From Flavicella sp049625305 (GTDB lineage Bacteria; Bacteroidota; Bacteroidia; Flavobacteriales; Flavobacteriaceae): a DNA stretch of 31,010 nucleotides. The stretch is taken from NCBI GenBank assembly GCA_049625305.1, contig JBMZVD010000016.1:1-31010 (forward strand). Direction: 5' to 3'. A model generated the notes under the pieces. The model did no database searches. It saw only the letters and a list, made by a program, of their open reading frames with translations, and was not told the origin of the DNA. Made by a program: the position numbers and the translations under genes. This document shows, one piece after another, positions 24,823-31,010 of this stretch (position 1 is the stretch's first letter; each line of letters opens with the position of its first letter).

Positions 24823-25518
24823 ATGAATTCTCAATTAAGTGTATCAAAACAACAAATACAAGCAGCTTTTATCTCTAAAGTTTATGGATGGATGAGCTGT
24901 GCATTGGTAGTAACAGCAGCTGTTGCCATGTGGGCAGTTTCAACACCAAGTGTTATTAATTATATATTTCCGATGAATGGTTCAAAATTGCCGTTTTACT
25001 TTTTAATTGCTGCTGAGTTTGGAGCTGTTATTTACTTGTCAGCTCGCATTGATAAAATGTCTGCTGAGTTAGCGGGTATCGTATTTATGACCTATGCAGT
25101 CCTAAATGGGTTGACATTGTCTATGGTGTTTTTAATTTATACCTCAGGTTCTATAGCCTCCACATTTTTAGTAACTGCATTGACATTTGCAGTCATGAGC
25201 ATTTATGGTTATACCACAAAAAAGGATTTGACATCATGGGGTAATTTACTATTCATGGCTTTGATTGGTCTAGTGATTGCCTCTATTGTAAACATGTTCA
25301 TGGGAAGTGAGTTGATGTATTGGGTCATAACTTATGTAGGTGTGCTTATTTTTGTTGGGCTTACTGCATATGACACTCAAAAAATTAAACAAATGGCTTC
25401 TTATGACGATGGTCAAGAAATTGTACAAAAAAAATCAATACTTGGTGCATTGACTCTTTATTTAGATTTTGTGAACCTATTTTTATACTTGCTACGTTTT
25501 TTAGGAGATAGAAAATAA
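24823..25518 (+). CDS. Bax inhibitor-1/YccA family membrane protein
   Basis: Integral membrane protein of 231 residues with about seven hydrophobic helices, of the BI-1/TMBIM family (UPF0005). The N-terminal VYGWMSCALVVTAAVAMWA and the C-terminal TAYDTQKIKQMASY are the family signature; the Asp of AYDTQ is among the residues of the di-aspartyl pH sensor known in the bacterial calcium-leak homologue BsYetJ. E. coli YccA, a relative, moderates FtsH protease. Which role applies here is not shown by the sequence. It follows the MerR gene by 62 bases on the same strand and ends in a strong terminator, so it may be the last gene of that unit or separate. Confidence 0.92.
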   Translation: MNSQLSVSKQQIQAAFISKVYGWMSCALVVTAAVAMWAVSTPSVINYIFPMNGSKLPFYFLIAAEFGAVIYLSARIDKMSAELAGIVFMTYAVLNGLTLSMVFLIYTSGSIASTFLVTALTFAVMSIYGYTTKKDLTSWGNLLFMALIGLVIASIVNMFMGSELMYWVITYVGVLIFVGLTAYDTQKIKQMASYDDGQEIVQKKSILGALTLYLDFVNLFLYLLRFLGDRK

Positions 25519-25532
25519 TGAGAAGTTGTATT

Positions 25533-25575
25533 AAAAAAACCTCCATCGTCTTTTAAAAGTGATGGAGGTTTTTTT
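25533..25575. terminator. Bidirectional terminator between the BI-1 gene and the head-GIN lipoprotein gene
   Basis: AAAAAAACCTCCATC (25533-25547) pairs perfectly with GATGGAGGTTTTTTT (25561-25575). The 13-base loop contains a further small palindrome (CTTTTAAAAG). A and T runs on both sides suit the two convergent genes. Confidence 0.92.
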
Positions 25576-25589
25576 ATTTTAAGAGTTGT

Positions 25590-26309
25590 TTAATTTTTCT
25601 TGAAAGTTATCATACCTCCCGAGGATTTTTCTTGGTGTATTTCTTTTGGAGCACCGCAACTATTAATGTGAGCACCACTACTTACTTCTGCATTCAAATA
25701 GTCAGTTGTAAGGGTTTCTATAGCTGATCCACTACTAGCTTTAGCATTTGTTCTCACTGCTATCAACTCTTTTGCATTGATTTGACTACCGCTACTTGTC
25801 TTTGAATTTAGTGTATAGGTGCTACCGCTTAGTGTCATAATAGAGCCACTACTTGTAGATGCTTCAATTTGTTCAGTTTCTAAGTTGATATTCATGTAAG
25901 ATCCGCTACTGGTTTTTAAATCTATTTTATCAGCCAAAATTCTATTTTCTGAAATCACATTGCTTCCACTGTTCGAATAGATACTTTCAAGTTTGGATGT
26001 CGTTACATATACCTTTTTGGACTTTGTATTTCTTGTATTGACATCGGTGAATATTTTTAAAGTACCACTGCTTACCTCTGTAAATATGTGTTTGTGAATG
26101 TTTTCATCTGCTTCAACGATTACTCGTTGGTCCTTTCCTTCAGATAGTATCAAAGAAATACCATTAGAAACTTCAATGTTTTTAAATCGTTTATCTATTT
26201 TTCTTTCTTCACTTTTTACAATTTCACTACCTTTTATTGTGAATGATTGATTGAATTGGCAGCTTGTAATAATTAGGAGTAGTAAGATGCCTTTTATAGT
26301 TTTTTTCAT
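25590..26309 (-). CDS. Head-GIN domain (DUF2807) lipoprotein
   Basis: Envelope lipoprotein of 239 residues. The start chosen is the ATG at 26309, giving the signal peptide MKKTIKGILLLLIITSC with lipobox ITSC; an upstream start would add 17 residues with no signal character. The mature part is a DUF2807 'head-GIN' domain: RFKNIEVSNGISLILSEGKD, then a right-handed beta-helix visible as a repeated Ser-Ser-Gly motif at about residues 80, 113, 134, 153, 172, 192, 210 and 229, mostly 18-20 residues apart, each with small or polar residues in between. The family is described as a putative autotransporter adhesin, but that function is unproven. It is the last gene of the PadR-PspC operon, four bases after the PspC stop. 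Confidence 0.88.
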   Translation of the reverse strand: MKKTIKGILLLLIITSCQFNQSFTIKGSEIVKSEERKIDKRFKNIEVSNGISLILSEGKDQRVIVEADENIHKHIFTEVSSGTLKIFTDVNTRNTKSKKVYVTTSKLESIYSNSGSNVISENRILADKIDLKTSSGSYMNINLETEQIEASTSSGSIMTLSGSTYTLNSKTSSGSQINAKELIAVRTNAKASSGSAIETLTTDYLNAEVSSGAHINSCGAPKEIHQEKSSGGMITFKKN

Positions 26310-26313
26310 TTTT

Positions 26314-27888
26314 TTAATTTCTATAAATGTTAGGGTTACAATCGGTACATACAAAACCATTTGGTTTCATTACAAAATGTTGGTTTACCATATCGCCATC
26401 ATAGATGTTTTTTGTGTTTTTTACATCATCTAAAAAACTAAAAGTAGATTGCTCAAAATAAACGTACATGTTGTTAGGAATTTTAATATAGATACTGACT
26501 TCTTCGTCTCTATATAAATTATCTCTACTGCTCAGGAAATAACCATCCAACACAATTTCATTGTCATCTACCTCATATTTGTACATAATTTCACTTGCGT
26601 TTTCTACTGCATTTTTTCTGTTCCTTCCATTTGAGTGTTTCTTTACAATTATTGTAACTCTGTCCTCATGACTTGGTAGTACATCGAAACCTATGTCGTT
26701 GGAGTAGTTCATTTTAATGTTGTCAACTAAAACAGACTGTTTGATTGCTCGTCTTCTCAACGGGTAATTACCCCAAAGAGCATCATCGTTTATAACTCTT
26801 ATTTTCAAAGTATCCATTTCTTTGAAGTTATAGCTTTCCTTTTCAGTTTTTGATCCTTTGTAAGCATATGAAGAAACGGAAGATGCTCCAGCAACAGTGA
26901 GGGTGCTAGCAGCAATCAACCACAAGATAAAAAGGCTAATTACCGTGGGTTTGTTTACAGTGATATTTTTTCTAGAGGTGATTTTTAATCCTATAAAAAA
27001 AATAAATATAAAGGGAAGTATGATTCCTGTTAAAAACGCAATTAACAATATAACTTTAGGTATACTTGTGTTGAAAAACAAGGTGTCAATAATATTGCCA
27101 TTGATATTAAATATTTCAATACTACCAATGGTTGTAGTTCCAATAGAGAAAACAATAATTCCAGATATTGCTATAAACATTAATAGGATTCCTGTAAATC
27201 TTTTTACTATTTGAAAAATAGCTCCAACTAAATCTCCAATTAAATGAACTATTTTTTGTGATCGATTTTTGAGTTTTCTAAAGTCAGTACTTTTAAATTT
27301 CTCACTGACTTCCTCAAATTCTTCTCTAATTTTTTTTTCAATATTGTCAATCGTTACATGCTCTCCAACCATTTCTAGCTTTTCAGCAGTTGTTTTGGCC
27401 TCTGGGATCAAGATCCAGAAGATAACATAGGCAGGGATTGCAAATCCTCCAAACAAAGAGAGTAGAATAAACGCCAAACGTACCCACGTACTATCGATAC
27501 CAAAATAATGTCCAAGACCAGAACTAACTCCTCCTAAAAATCTATCTTCCCCATCTCTGTAAAGTTTTTTTCGATGTTTTGATTTCTTTTCAGTGGATTC
27601 TTCACTGTTAGGGTTAGGTTCATCACCTTCGTATTCTTCAGGCTGCCCCATGATTTTTATAATGTCTTGGATGTTTTCTTCATCAATTACTTGTCTCTCT
27701 TGAGTTATCTTTTCAAGTAACAGTTCTCCAATTCTCTGTTCGATATCTTTGATGATTTCATCTTTCCCTTGTTGATCATCACTCAAAGATCTTGCAATAG
27801 CGTTGAGGTAGTTTTTTAAAATTTTGTAGGCATTTTCATCCATATAAAAAAAGATGCCACCGAGGTTGATATTCACTGTTTTATTCAT
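26314..27888 (-). CDS. PspC domain-containing membrane protein with C-terminal LiaF-like extracytoplasmic region
   Basis: Protein of 524 residues from the ATG at 27888, which directly follows the PadR stop; a GTG six codons earlier would overlap it. An N-terminal cytoplasmic helical part (about 1-90, with IIKDIEQRIGELLLEKI) resembles the HAAS-type regions found beside PadR regulators. Next is the PspC domain (about 106-164: RDGEDRFLGGVSSGLGHYFG, then ID and WVRLAFILLSLFGG). Further membrane helices lie at about 225-255, 270-300 and 315-335. The last 180 residues are beta-rich and extracytoplasmic, ending in FVCTDCNPNIYRN, a terminal CxxC. PspC proteins act in membrane-stress responses in other bacteria; here the partner PspA/LiaRS genes are absent and PadR is the likely regulator. 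Confidence 0.88.
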   Translation of the reverse strand: MNKTVNINLGGIFFYMDENAYKILKNYLNAIARSLSDDQQGKDEIIKDIEQRIGELLLEKITQERQVIDEENIQDIIKIMGQPEEYEGDEPNPNSEESTEKKSKHRKKLYRDGEDRFLGGVSSGLGHYFGIDSTWVRLAFILLSLFGGFAIPAYVIFWILIPEAKTTAEKLEMVGEHVTIDNIEKKIREEFEEVSEKFKSTDFRKLKNRSQKIVHLIGDLVGAIFQIVKRFTGILLMFIAISGIIVFSIGTTTIGSIEIFNINGNIIDTLFFNTSIPKVILLIAFLTGIILPFIFIFFIGLKITSRKNITVNKPTVISLFILWLIAASTLTVAGASSVSSYAYKGSKTEKESYNFKEMDTLKIRVINDDALWGNYPLRRRAIKQSVLVDNIKMNYSNDIGFDVLPSHEDRVTIIVKKHSNGRNRKNAVENASEIMYKYEVDDNEIVLDGYFLSSRDNLYRDEEVSIYIKIPNNMYVYFEQSTFSFLDDVKNTKNIYDGDMVNQHFVMKPNGFVCTDCNPNIYRN

Positions 27889-27889
27889 T

Positions 27890-28225
27890 TTAATTTTTTT
27901 TAGCACTTGTTATTTTTGAAACTGCATTTACCAAAGTTGACCATGTGAGGTCTAGACCCCTTAAAAACTCTTTACCTGTATCTGTTAATTCGTAATACTT
28001 TCTGGGGGGACCAGATATTGATTCTTCCCACCTGTAACTTAATAATCCTGCGTTTTTTAAGCGAGTGAGTAATGGGTATATGGTACCTTCGACCACAATC
28101 ATTTCAGCTTCTTTGAGTGAACTTAATATTTCAGAAGTGTATGCATCTTTCGATTGTAATATGGATAGTATGCAATACTCTAAGACTCCCTTCCTCATCT
28201 GTGCCTTTGTATTTTCTAATTTCAT
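27890..28225 (-). CDS. PadR family transcriptional regulator
   Basis: Winged-helix repressor-type protein of 111 residues, the short PadR form. Features: MRKGVLEYCILSILQSKDAY (10-29), VVEGTIYPLLTRLKNAGLLS (44-63) as the recognition helix and its lead-in, and the wing ESISGPPRKYYELTDTGKEF (68-87). It is the first gene of a tight three-gene operon (one base to PspC, four bases from PspC to the lipoprotein). PadR proteins of this kind often repress their own operon and lose DNA contact on ligand or stress cues. A perfect-spacing promoter with an inverted repeat over its -33 region lies upstream. Confidence 0.94.
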   Translation of the reverse strand: MKLENTKAQMRKGVLEYCILSILQSKDAYTSEILSSLKEAEMIVVEGTIYPLLTRLKNAGLLSYRWEESISGPPRKYYELTDTGKEFLRGLDLTWSTLVNAVSKITSAKKN

Positions 28226-28266
28226 TTTATCAGGGATTTAATTATTATTCTTTCTTTAAATCAGGA

Positions 28267-28296
28267 CAAATATACAAACAATATAGTATTATGCAA
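28267..28296 (-). promoter_or_regulatory. Promoter of the PadR-PspC-head-GIN operon
   Basis: Minus strand TTG (28294-28296), 19 bases, then TATATTTG (28267-28274): an exact match to the Bacteroidota consensus in both elements and spacing. It lies 41 bases before the PadR ATG. Confidence 0.8.
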
Positions 28297-28299
28297 TAC
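28286..28299. promoter_or_regulatory. Candidate operator over the -33 element of the PadR operon
   Basis: GTATT (28286-28290) and AATAC (28295-28299) form an inverted repeat with ATGC between, covering the -33 TTG. Short, but its place suits PadR autorepression. Confidence 0.35.
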
Positions 28300-28347
28300 A
28301 TAGTACCTAATTTTTTTATTATTGTGTAAATTGTGTATCTTAGTTTT

Positions 28348-28809
28348 ATGAATTATTCACCTTTCCAGTGGAATTTATTTACAGTATTTAAATTGCCATC
28401 TGCCTTTTTTTCGGGAGTTCGAGTAGTCGAGGCTTCAGATTCGAAAGTACTCGTCAAAGTACGTTACAATTGGTTCAACACAAATCCGTTTAAGTCTATG
28501 TATTGGGCAACACAAGGAATGGCTTCTGAGTTGGCTACAGGAATTGTTATGTTCAAAGCCATAGATAAAGCCAATGTTAAAGTATCTATGTTGGTAACTG
28601 CTCAAAAAGGACAGTTTTTTAAAAAAGCTGTAGGGAAAATTTATTTTAATTGTGAAAACAACGATAAAATTCAGAATGCTATTGATATAGCAAAAAAAAC
28701 AGGGGAAGGTCAAATAATAAATTTAAGTTCTCAAGGGGTAGATGAAACAAATACTATAGTTTCTAGTTTTGAATACGAATGGAGTATCAAAGTAAAATCA
28801 AAAAAATAA
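28348..28809 (+). CDS. DUF4442 (hotdog-fold, thioesterase-like) protein
   Basis: Cytoplasmic protein of 153 residues of the DUF4442 family, related to PaaI-type thioesterases. The ATG at 28348 starts MNYSPFQWNLFTVFKLPSAF; a GTG five codons earlier lies in the presumed promoter region (TATCTTAG, 28336-28343). Recognisable parts are KVRYNWFNTNPFKSMYWATQ (about 38-57), GMASELATG (58-66), where the hotdog helix carries the residues that replace the usual catalytic Asp/Glu, and a C-terminal strand pair. Whether it hydrolyses a thioester is unknown. Seven bases separate it from the AIM24 gene, so the two form an operon, divergent from the PadR operon. Confidence 0.78.
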   Translation: MNYSPFQWNLFTVFKLPSAFFSGVRVVEASDSKVLVKVRYNWFNTNPFKSMYWATQGMASELATGIVMFKAIDKANVKVSMLVTAQKGQFFKKAVGKIYFNCENNDKIQNAIDIAKKTGEGQIINLSSQGVDETNTIVSSFEYEWSIKVKSKK

Positions 28810-28816
28810 GAAATAT

Positions 28817-29614
28817 ATGAATTCACATGAAATTGATTATGAAATACAGGGGGCAGAAATGCAATTTGTAGAAATAGAATTGGACCCACAAGAAAGCGTA
28901 TTGGCGGAATCTGGAGGTTTTATGATGATGGAGGACGGTATAGAGATGACTACTATTTTTGGAGATGGTTCAGAACAGTCCTCAGGGGTTTTTGGTAAAC
29001 TATTTTCTGCCGGAAAACGTTTGCTTACAGGTGAGAGCTTGTTTATGACAGTATATACCAATCATGGATTTAAAAAACACAAAGTATCTTTTGCATCTCC
29101 TTATCCAGGGCGTATCATCCCAATTGATTTGTCTGAGGTAGGAGGTAAGTTTATTTGTCAAAAAGATGCTTTTTTGGCGGCAGCTAAAGGAGTCTCAATT
29201 GGGATTGAGTTTTCAAGAAAGTTAGGGAGAGGTTTGTTTGGAGGAGAAGGTTTTATCATGCAAAAATTAGAAGGAGACGGTATGGCTTTCATTCATGCAG
29301 GAGGTACTATCAAAGAAAAAGAATTAAAGTCAGGAGAAATATTAAAGGTTGATACAGGATGTCTTGTTGGTTTTGCTCCAAGTGTCACTTATGATATTGA
29401 ATTTGTTGGAGGTGTAAAAAATACTTTATTTGGTGGAGAAGGTTTGTTCTTTGCAACTCTCAAAGGTCCTGGTAAAGTGTATGTACAATCATTGCCATTC
29501 AGTCGTCTGGCAGGTAGAGTTCTAGCGCTTGCGCCCAAAAGTGCTGGGGGCAGTACCAAAGGAGAAGGTAGTGTTCTTGGTGCAGTAGGTGATCTTTTGG
29601 ATGGAGATAATTAA
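28817..29614 (+). CDS. AIM24 / TIGR00266 family protein
   Basis: Protein of 265 residues of the AIM24 family, named for a yeast mitochondrial protein; the bacterial role is not known. It is almost all beta structure (double TRAP-like fold) with many glycine turns: ESVLAESGGFMMMEDGIEM (27-45), GESLFMTVYTN (about 72-82), SPYPGRIIPIDL (about 94-105), GEILKVDTGCLVGFAPSVTY (about 173-192) and FGGEGLFFATLKGPGKVYVQ (about 205-224). There is no signal peptide or membrane helix. It is second after the DUF4442 gene. Its stop codon is the first base triplet of the terminator hairpin. Confidence 0.9.
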   Translation: MNSHEIDYEIQGAEMQFVEIELDPQESVLAESGGFMMMEDGIEMTTIFGDGSEQSSGVFGKLFSAGKRLLTGESLFMTVYTNHGFKKHKVSFASPYPGRIIPIDLSEVGGKFICQKDAFLAAAKGVSIGIEFSRKLGRGLFGGEGFIMQKLEGDGMAFIHAGGTIKEKELKSGEILKVDTGCLVGFAPSVTYDIEFVGGVKNTLFGGEGLFFATLKGPGKVYVQSLPFSRLAGRVLALAPKSAGGSTKGEGSVLGAVGDLLDGDN

Positions 29615-29653
29615 TAAAAAAGGTGTGTTTTTTTAAACACACCTTTTTTATTA
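29612..29653. terminator. Bidirectional terminator containing both stop codons of a convergent pair
   Basis: A perfect 19-base stem (29612-29630 with 29635-29653) and TTTT loop. The left end is the TAA of the AIM24 gene and the right end is the complement of the TAA of the DUF4369 gene. Six-base A and T runs flank the GGTGTG core on both strands. Confidence 0.93.
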
Positions 29654-30349
29654 CTTTTCAGTTTCTTTGATTTTTTTAATGTACTTACTCAATTCTTGAC
29701 CGTAAGTGGAGTTTTTGATAGCTTCACTCAAAGATTGATTGATAGTATCTAATAATTTTATGTTAGCATCATTCAGAACTGTCAGTGCTAAATAGGGAGC
29801 AACTTCAGAGTCTGAATGTGTCAAAGCAAAATTAGTAGCATATAAGTATTTTCTTCTCACATGTTGTTCTTGTCTTTTGCTGATTTTTGCAACTTTTTCT
29901 TGGTCTTGTTCTTTTTGAGCTTCCAAACTTTCTTTGATCATATCTAAATTTTGATTTTGGAATTTAGCAGCAATGTCATTAAAATTATCTAAAATTTCTT
30001 GGTTTTTGGATCCTGATATTTTTGCTTGAATCACAAATTTCTCTAGCTGTGAATTGATGGTTATAGTTCCGGGAGCCCCAAAGAATGGAATACTTTTTGA
30101 ATTGGATTTGTCTAAGCTTAAAAAATGTAAAATTCCAGATTCCCCATTACTATACAATTCATAAATACCGGTATCTTCAAGAAAGGTTGAATCGATAGTT
30201 GAAAGGGTACCTTCTTCTATTTTTTGTAAGTATAAGGTTCCTTTTTTCAATCCTTTTATCTCACCTTTAACCGTCATTTTATGATCACTTTTTGAATTAC
30301 ATGCACTCAAAACTATGATTACAAATAGGCTTGTGATAATTTGTTTCAT
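29651..30349 (-). CDS. DUF4369 domain lipoprotein
   Basis: Envelope lipoprotein of 232 residues. The signal peptide MKQIITSLFVIIVLSAC ends in the lipobox LSAC. The mature N-terminal part (about 25-115) is a DUF4369 domain, recognised from MTVKGEIKGLKKGTLYLQKI and the following DSTFLEDTGIYEL; this domain often precedes a thioredoxin-like domain in Bacteroidota. Here the second half (about 116-232) is instead a charged, helical region (KESLEAQKEQDQEKVAKISK) with no CxxC, so it is the short, non-thioredoxin form. Function unknown. It follows the HAD gene by 26 bases on the same strand and is probably co-transcribed with it. Confidence 0.85.
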   Translation of the reverse strand: MKQIITSLFVIIVLSACNSKSDHKMTVKGEIKGLKKGTLYLQKIEEGTLSTIDSTFLEDTGIYELYSNGESGILHFLSLDKSNSKSIPFFGAPGTITINSQLEKFVIQAKISGSKNQEILDNFNDIAAKFQNQNLDMIKESLEAQKEQDQEKVAKISKRQEQHVRRKYLYATNFALTHSDSEVAPYLALTVLNDANIKLLDTINQSLSEAIKNSTYGQELSKYIKKIKETEK

Positions 30350-30375
30350 TCTTTTAATAATTTATTTTGTGTTGT

Positions 30376-31010
30376 TTATGATAAATGTTCTTTGATTGCT
30401 TTTGCAACACCATCGTTGTGATTCGTGTCAGAAATACTGTCTGCAATTTCGAGTACTTCAAGTTTCGCGTTTTGAACTGCTACCCCCGTATGAACTGCTT
30501 CTAGCATTTCAATATCATTATAGTTGTCACCAAATGCAATACAGTTTTCAAGCGATTTTTCAGGATAGCTGTGTCTTAAGAGTGTCTTGATTCCGGTGAG
30601 TTTAGAGATTTCTTTGTTAGCTATTTCAATATAAGTGTCTTTTGAGCGGTATAAGTGAAGTTCATTTGGATACCTTTTTGACAAGCTATCCATGACTATA
30701 TCTAGCGCTTCTTTTTTACCCATGCACATTATTTTATGCGCTCCTTTTCCTTCTTTTTTCCAACTAGTTAAAACACTTTCAATGTCGAGAACAGTCGGAC
30801 TCACCTTTGTATTATTTTCTTCTCTTTTGGCCCAAAAATCCATAGATTCAACATACCAATTGTCTTCATTGTATAGGCTGATATGAAATGTTTTCTCTTT
30901 ATTCAATTCGTTGATTGCTGTGACAATATCAATAGGTATTTCGGTAGAGTGAATCGTTATTCCATCCACTAATACGAGTCCACCATTGTAACAGATAATA
31001 GGCTGCTTCT
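30376..31010 (-). CDS. Cof-type HAD-IIB family hydrolase (5' part missing, cut by window edge)
   Basis: Haloacid-dehalogenase-type phosphatase, probably acting on a sugar phosphate or similar small molecule in the cytoplasm. The frame remains open through base 31010, and the residues before the internal GTG (PIICYNGGLVLVDGITIH) are the typical Cof motif that follows motif I, so the true start and the nucleophile Asp lie outside. The HAD-IIB cap is in the middle. Motif IV is CIAFGDNYNDIEML, and GVAVQNAKLEV and DSISDTNHNDGVAKAIKEHL close the protein, as in this family. It is upstream of the DUF4369 lipoprotein gene in the same direction. Substrate unknown. Confidence 0.93.
   Translation of the reverse strand, partial: KQPIICYNGGLVLVDGITIHSTEIPIDIVTAINELNKEKTFHISLYNEDNWYVESMDFWAKREENNTKVSPTVLDIESVLTSWKKEGKGAHKIMCMGKKEALDIVMDSLSKRYPNELHLYRSKDTYIEIANKEISKLTGIKTLLRHSYPEKSLENCIAFGDNYNDIEMLEAVHTGVAVQNAKLEVLEIADSISDTNHNDGVAKAIKEHLS

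Noticed and set aside
28333..28347. GTG start five codons upstream of the DUF4442 gene
   Set aside because: It overlaps a probable promoter element, and the ATG at 28348 gives the usual N-terminus.
30376..30969. Complete HAD gene starting at the internal GTG
   Set aside because: The frame is open upstream and encodes the conserved ICYNGG segment, so the gene continues past the window edge.

Overview
The window is a stretch of ordinary chromosome from a low-GC member of the Bacteroidota, most likely family Flavobacteriaceae (class Flavobacteriia), probably marine. The evidence is the AT-rich composition, the repeated promoter element TAnnTTTG (with a textbook TTG-N19-TATATTTG at 28267-28296), the lack of strong Shine-Dalgarno sites, and the gene repertoire: a divergent phosphoenolpyruvate carboxylase ending in NASRNSA, a patatin with a C-terminal outer-membrane barrel, head-GIN and DUF4369 lipoproteins, and a PadR/PspC operon. 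I do not assign a genus. I saw no tRNA, rRNA, CRISPR array, insertion sequence, phage gene or biosynthetic cluster.

Layout. 1-882: 5' part of asnS (minus), cut by the left edge. 1020-4529: a membrane hydroxylase of the sterol desaturase/alkylglycerol monooxygenase type, convergent with an RND/MMPL exporter. 4753-8028: ppc and, upstream of it, 5-formyltetrahydrofolate cyclo-ligase (minus). 8143-12189: uvrC, then a patatin-POTRA-barrel protein. 12294-14966: a small secreted MORN-like protein, then a two-gene sugar-nucleotide unit (DegT-type aminotransferase and galE). 15021-15902: fabD (minus). 16067-20632: a queuosine-precursor transporter, a membrane-anchored HExxH protein of unknown role, a cellulose-synthase-like GT2 and a LacI-family regulator. 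20692-23304: alaS (minus). 23460-25518: M23 peptidase and MerR regulator, overlapping by one base, then a Bax-inhibitor-1-like membrane protein. 25590-28225: PadR, PspC and head-GIN lipoprotein operon (minus). 28348-29614: DUF4442 and AIM24 pair (plus). 29651-31010: DUF4369 lipoprotein and a Cof-type HAD phosphatase cut by the right edge.

How the genes work together. Most are core metabolism and information genes: two tRNA synthetases, DNA repair, fatty-acid initiation, folate salvage, anaplerosis and queuosine salvage. The rest concern the cell envelope: surface phospholipase-like protein, sugar-nucleotide enzymes, processive glycosyltransferase, peptidoglycan peptidase, lipoproteins and the PadR-PspC module. 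Convergent gene pairs are usually separated by symmetric hairpins with A and T runs on both sides, which can stop transcription from either direction. I found no clearly undescribed system. The best leads are the PadR-PspC-head-GIN operon with its promoter-embedded inverted repeat, the PEP carboxylase with an Asp at a normally His position, and several palindromes in promoter regions.
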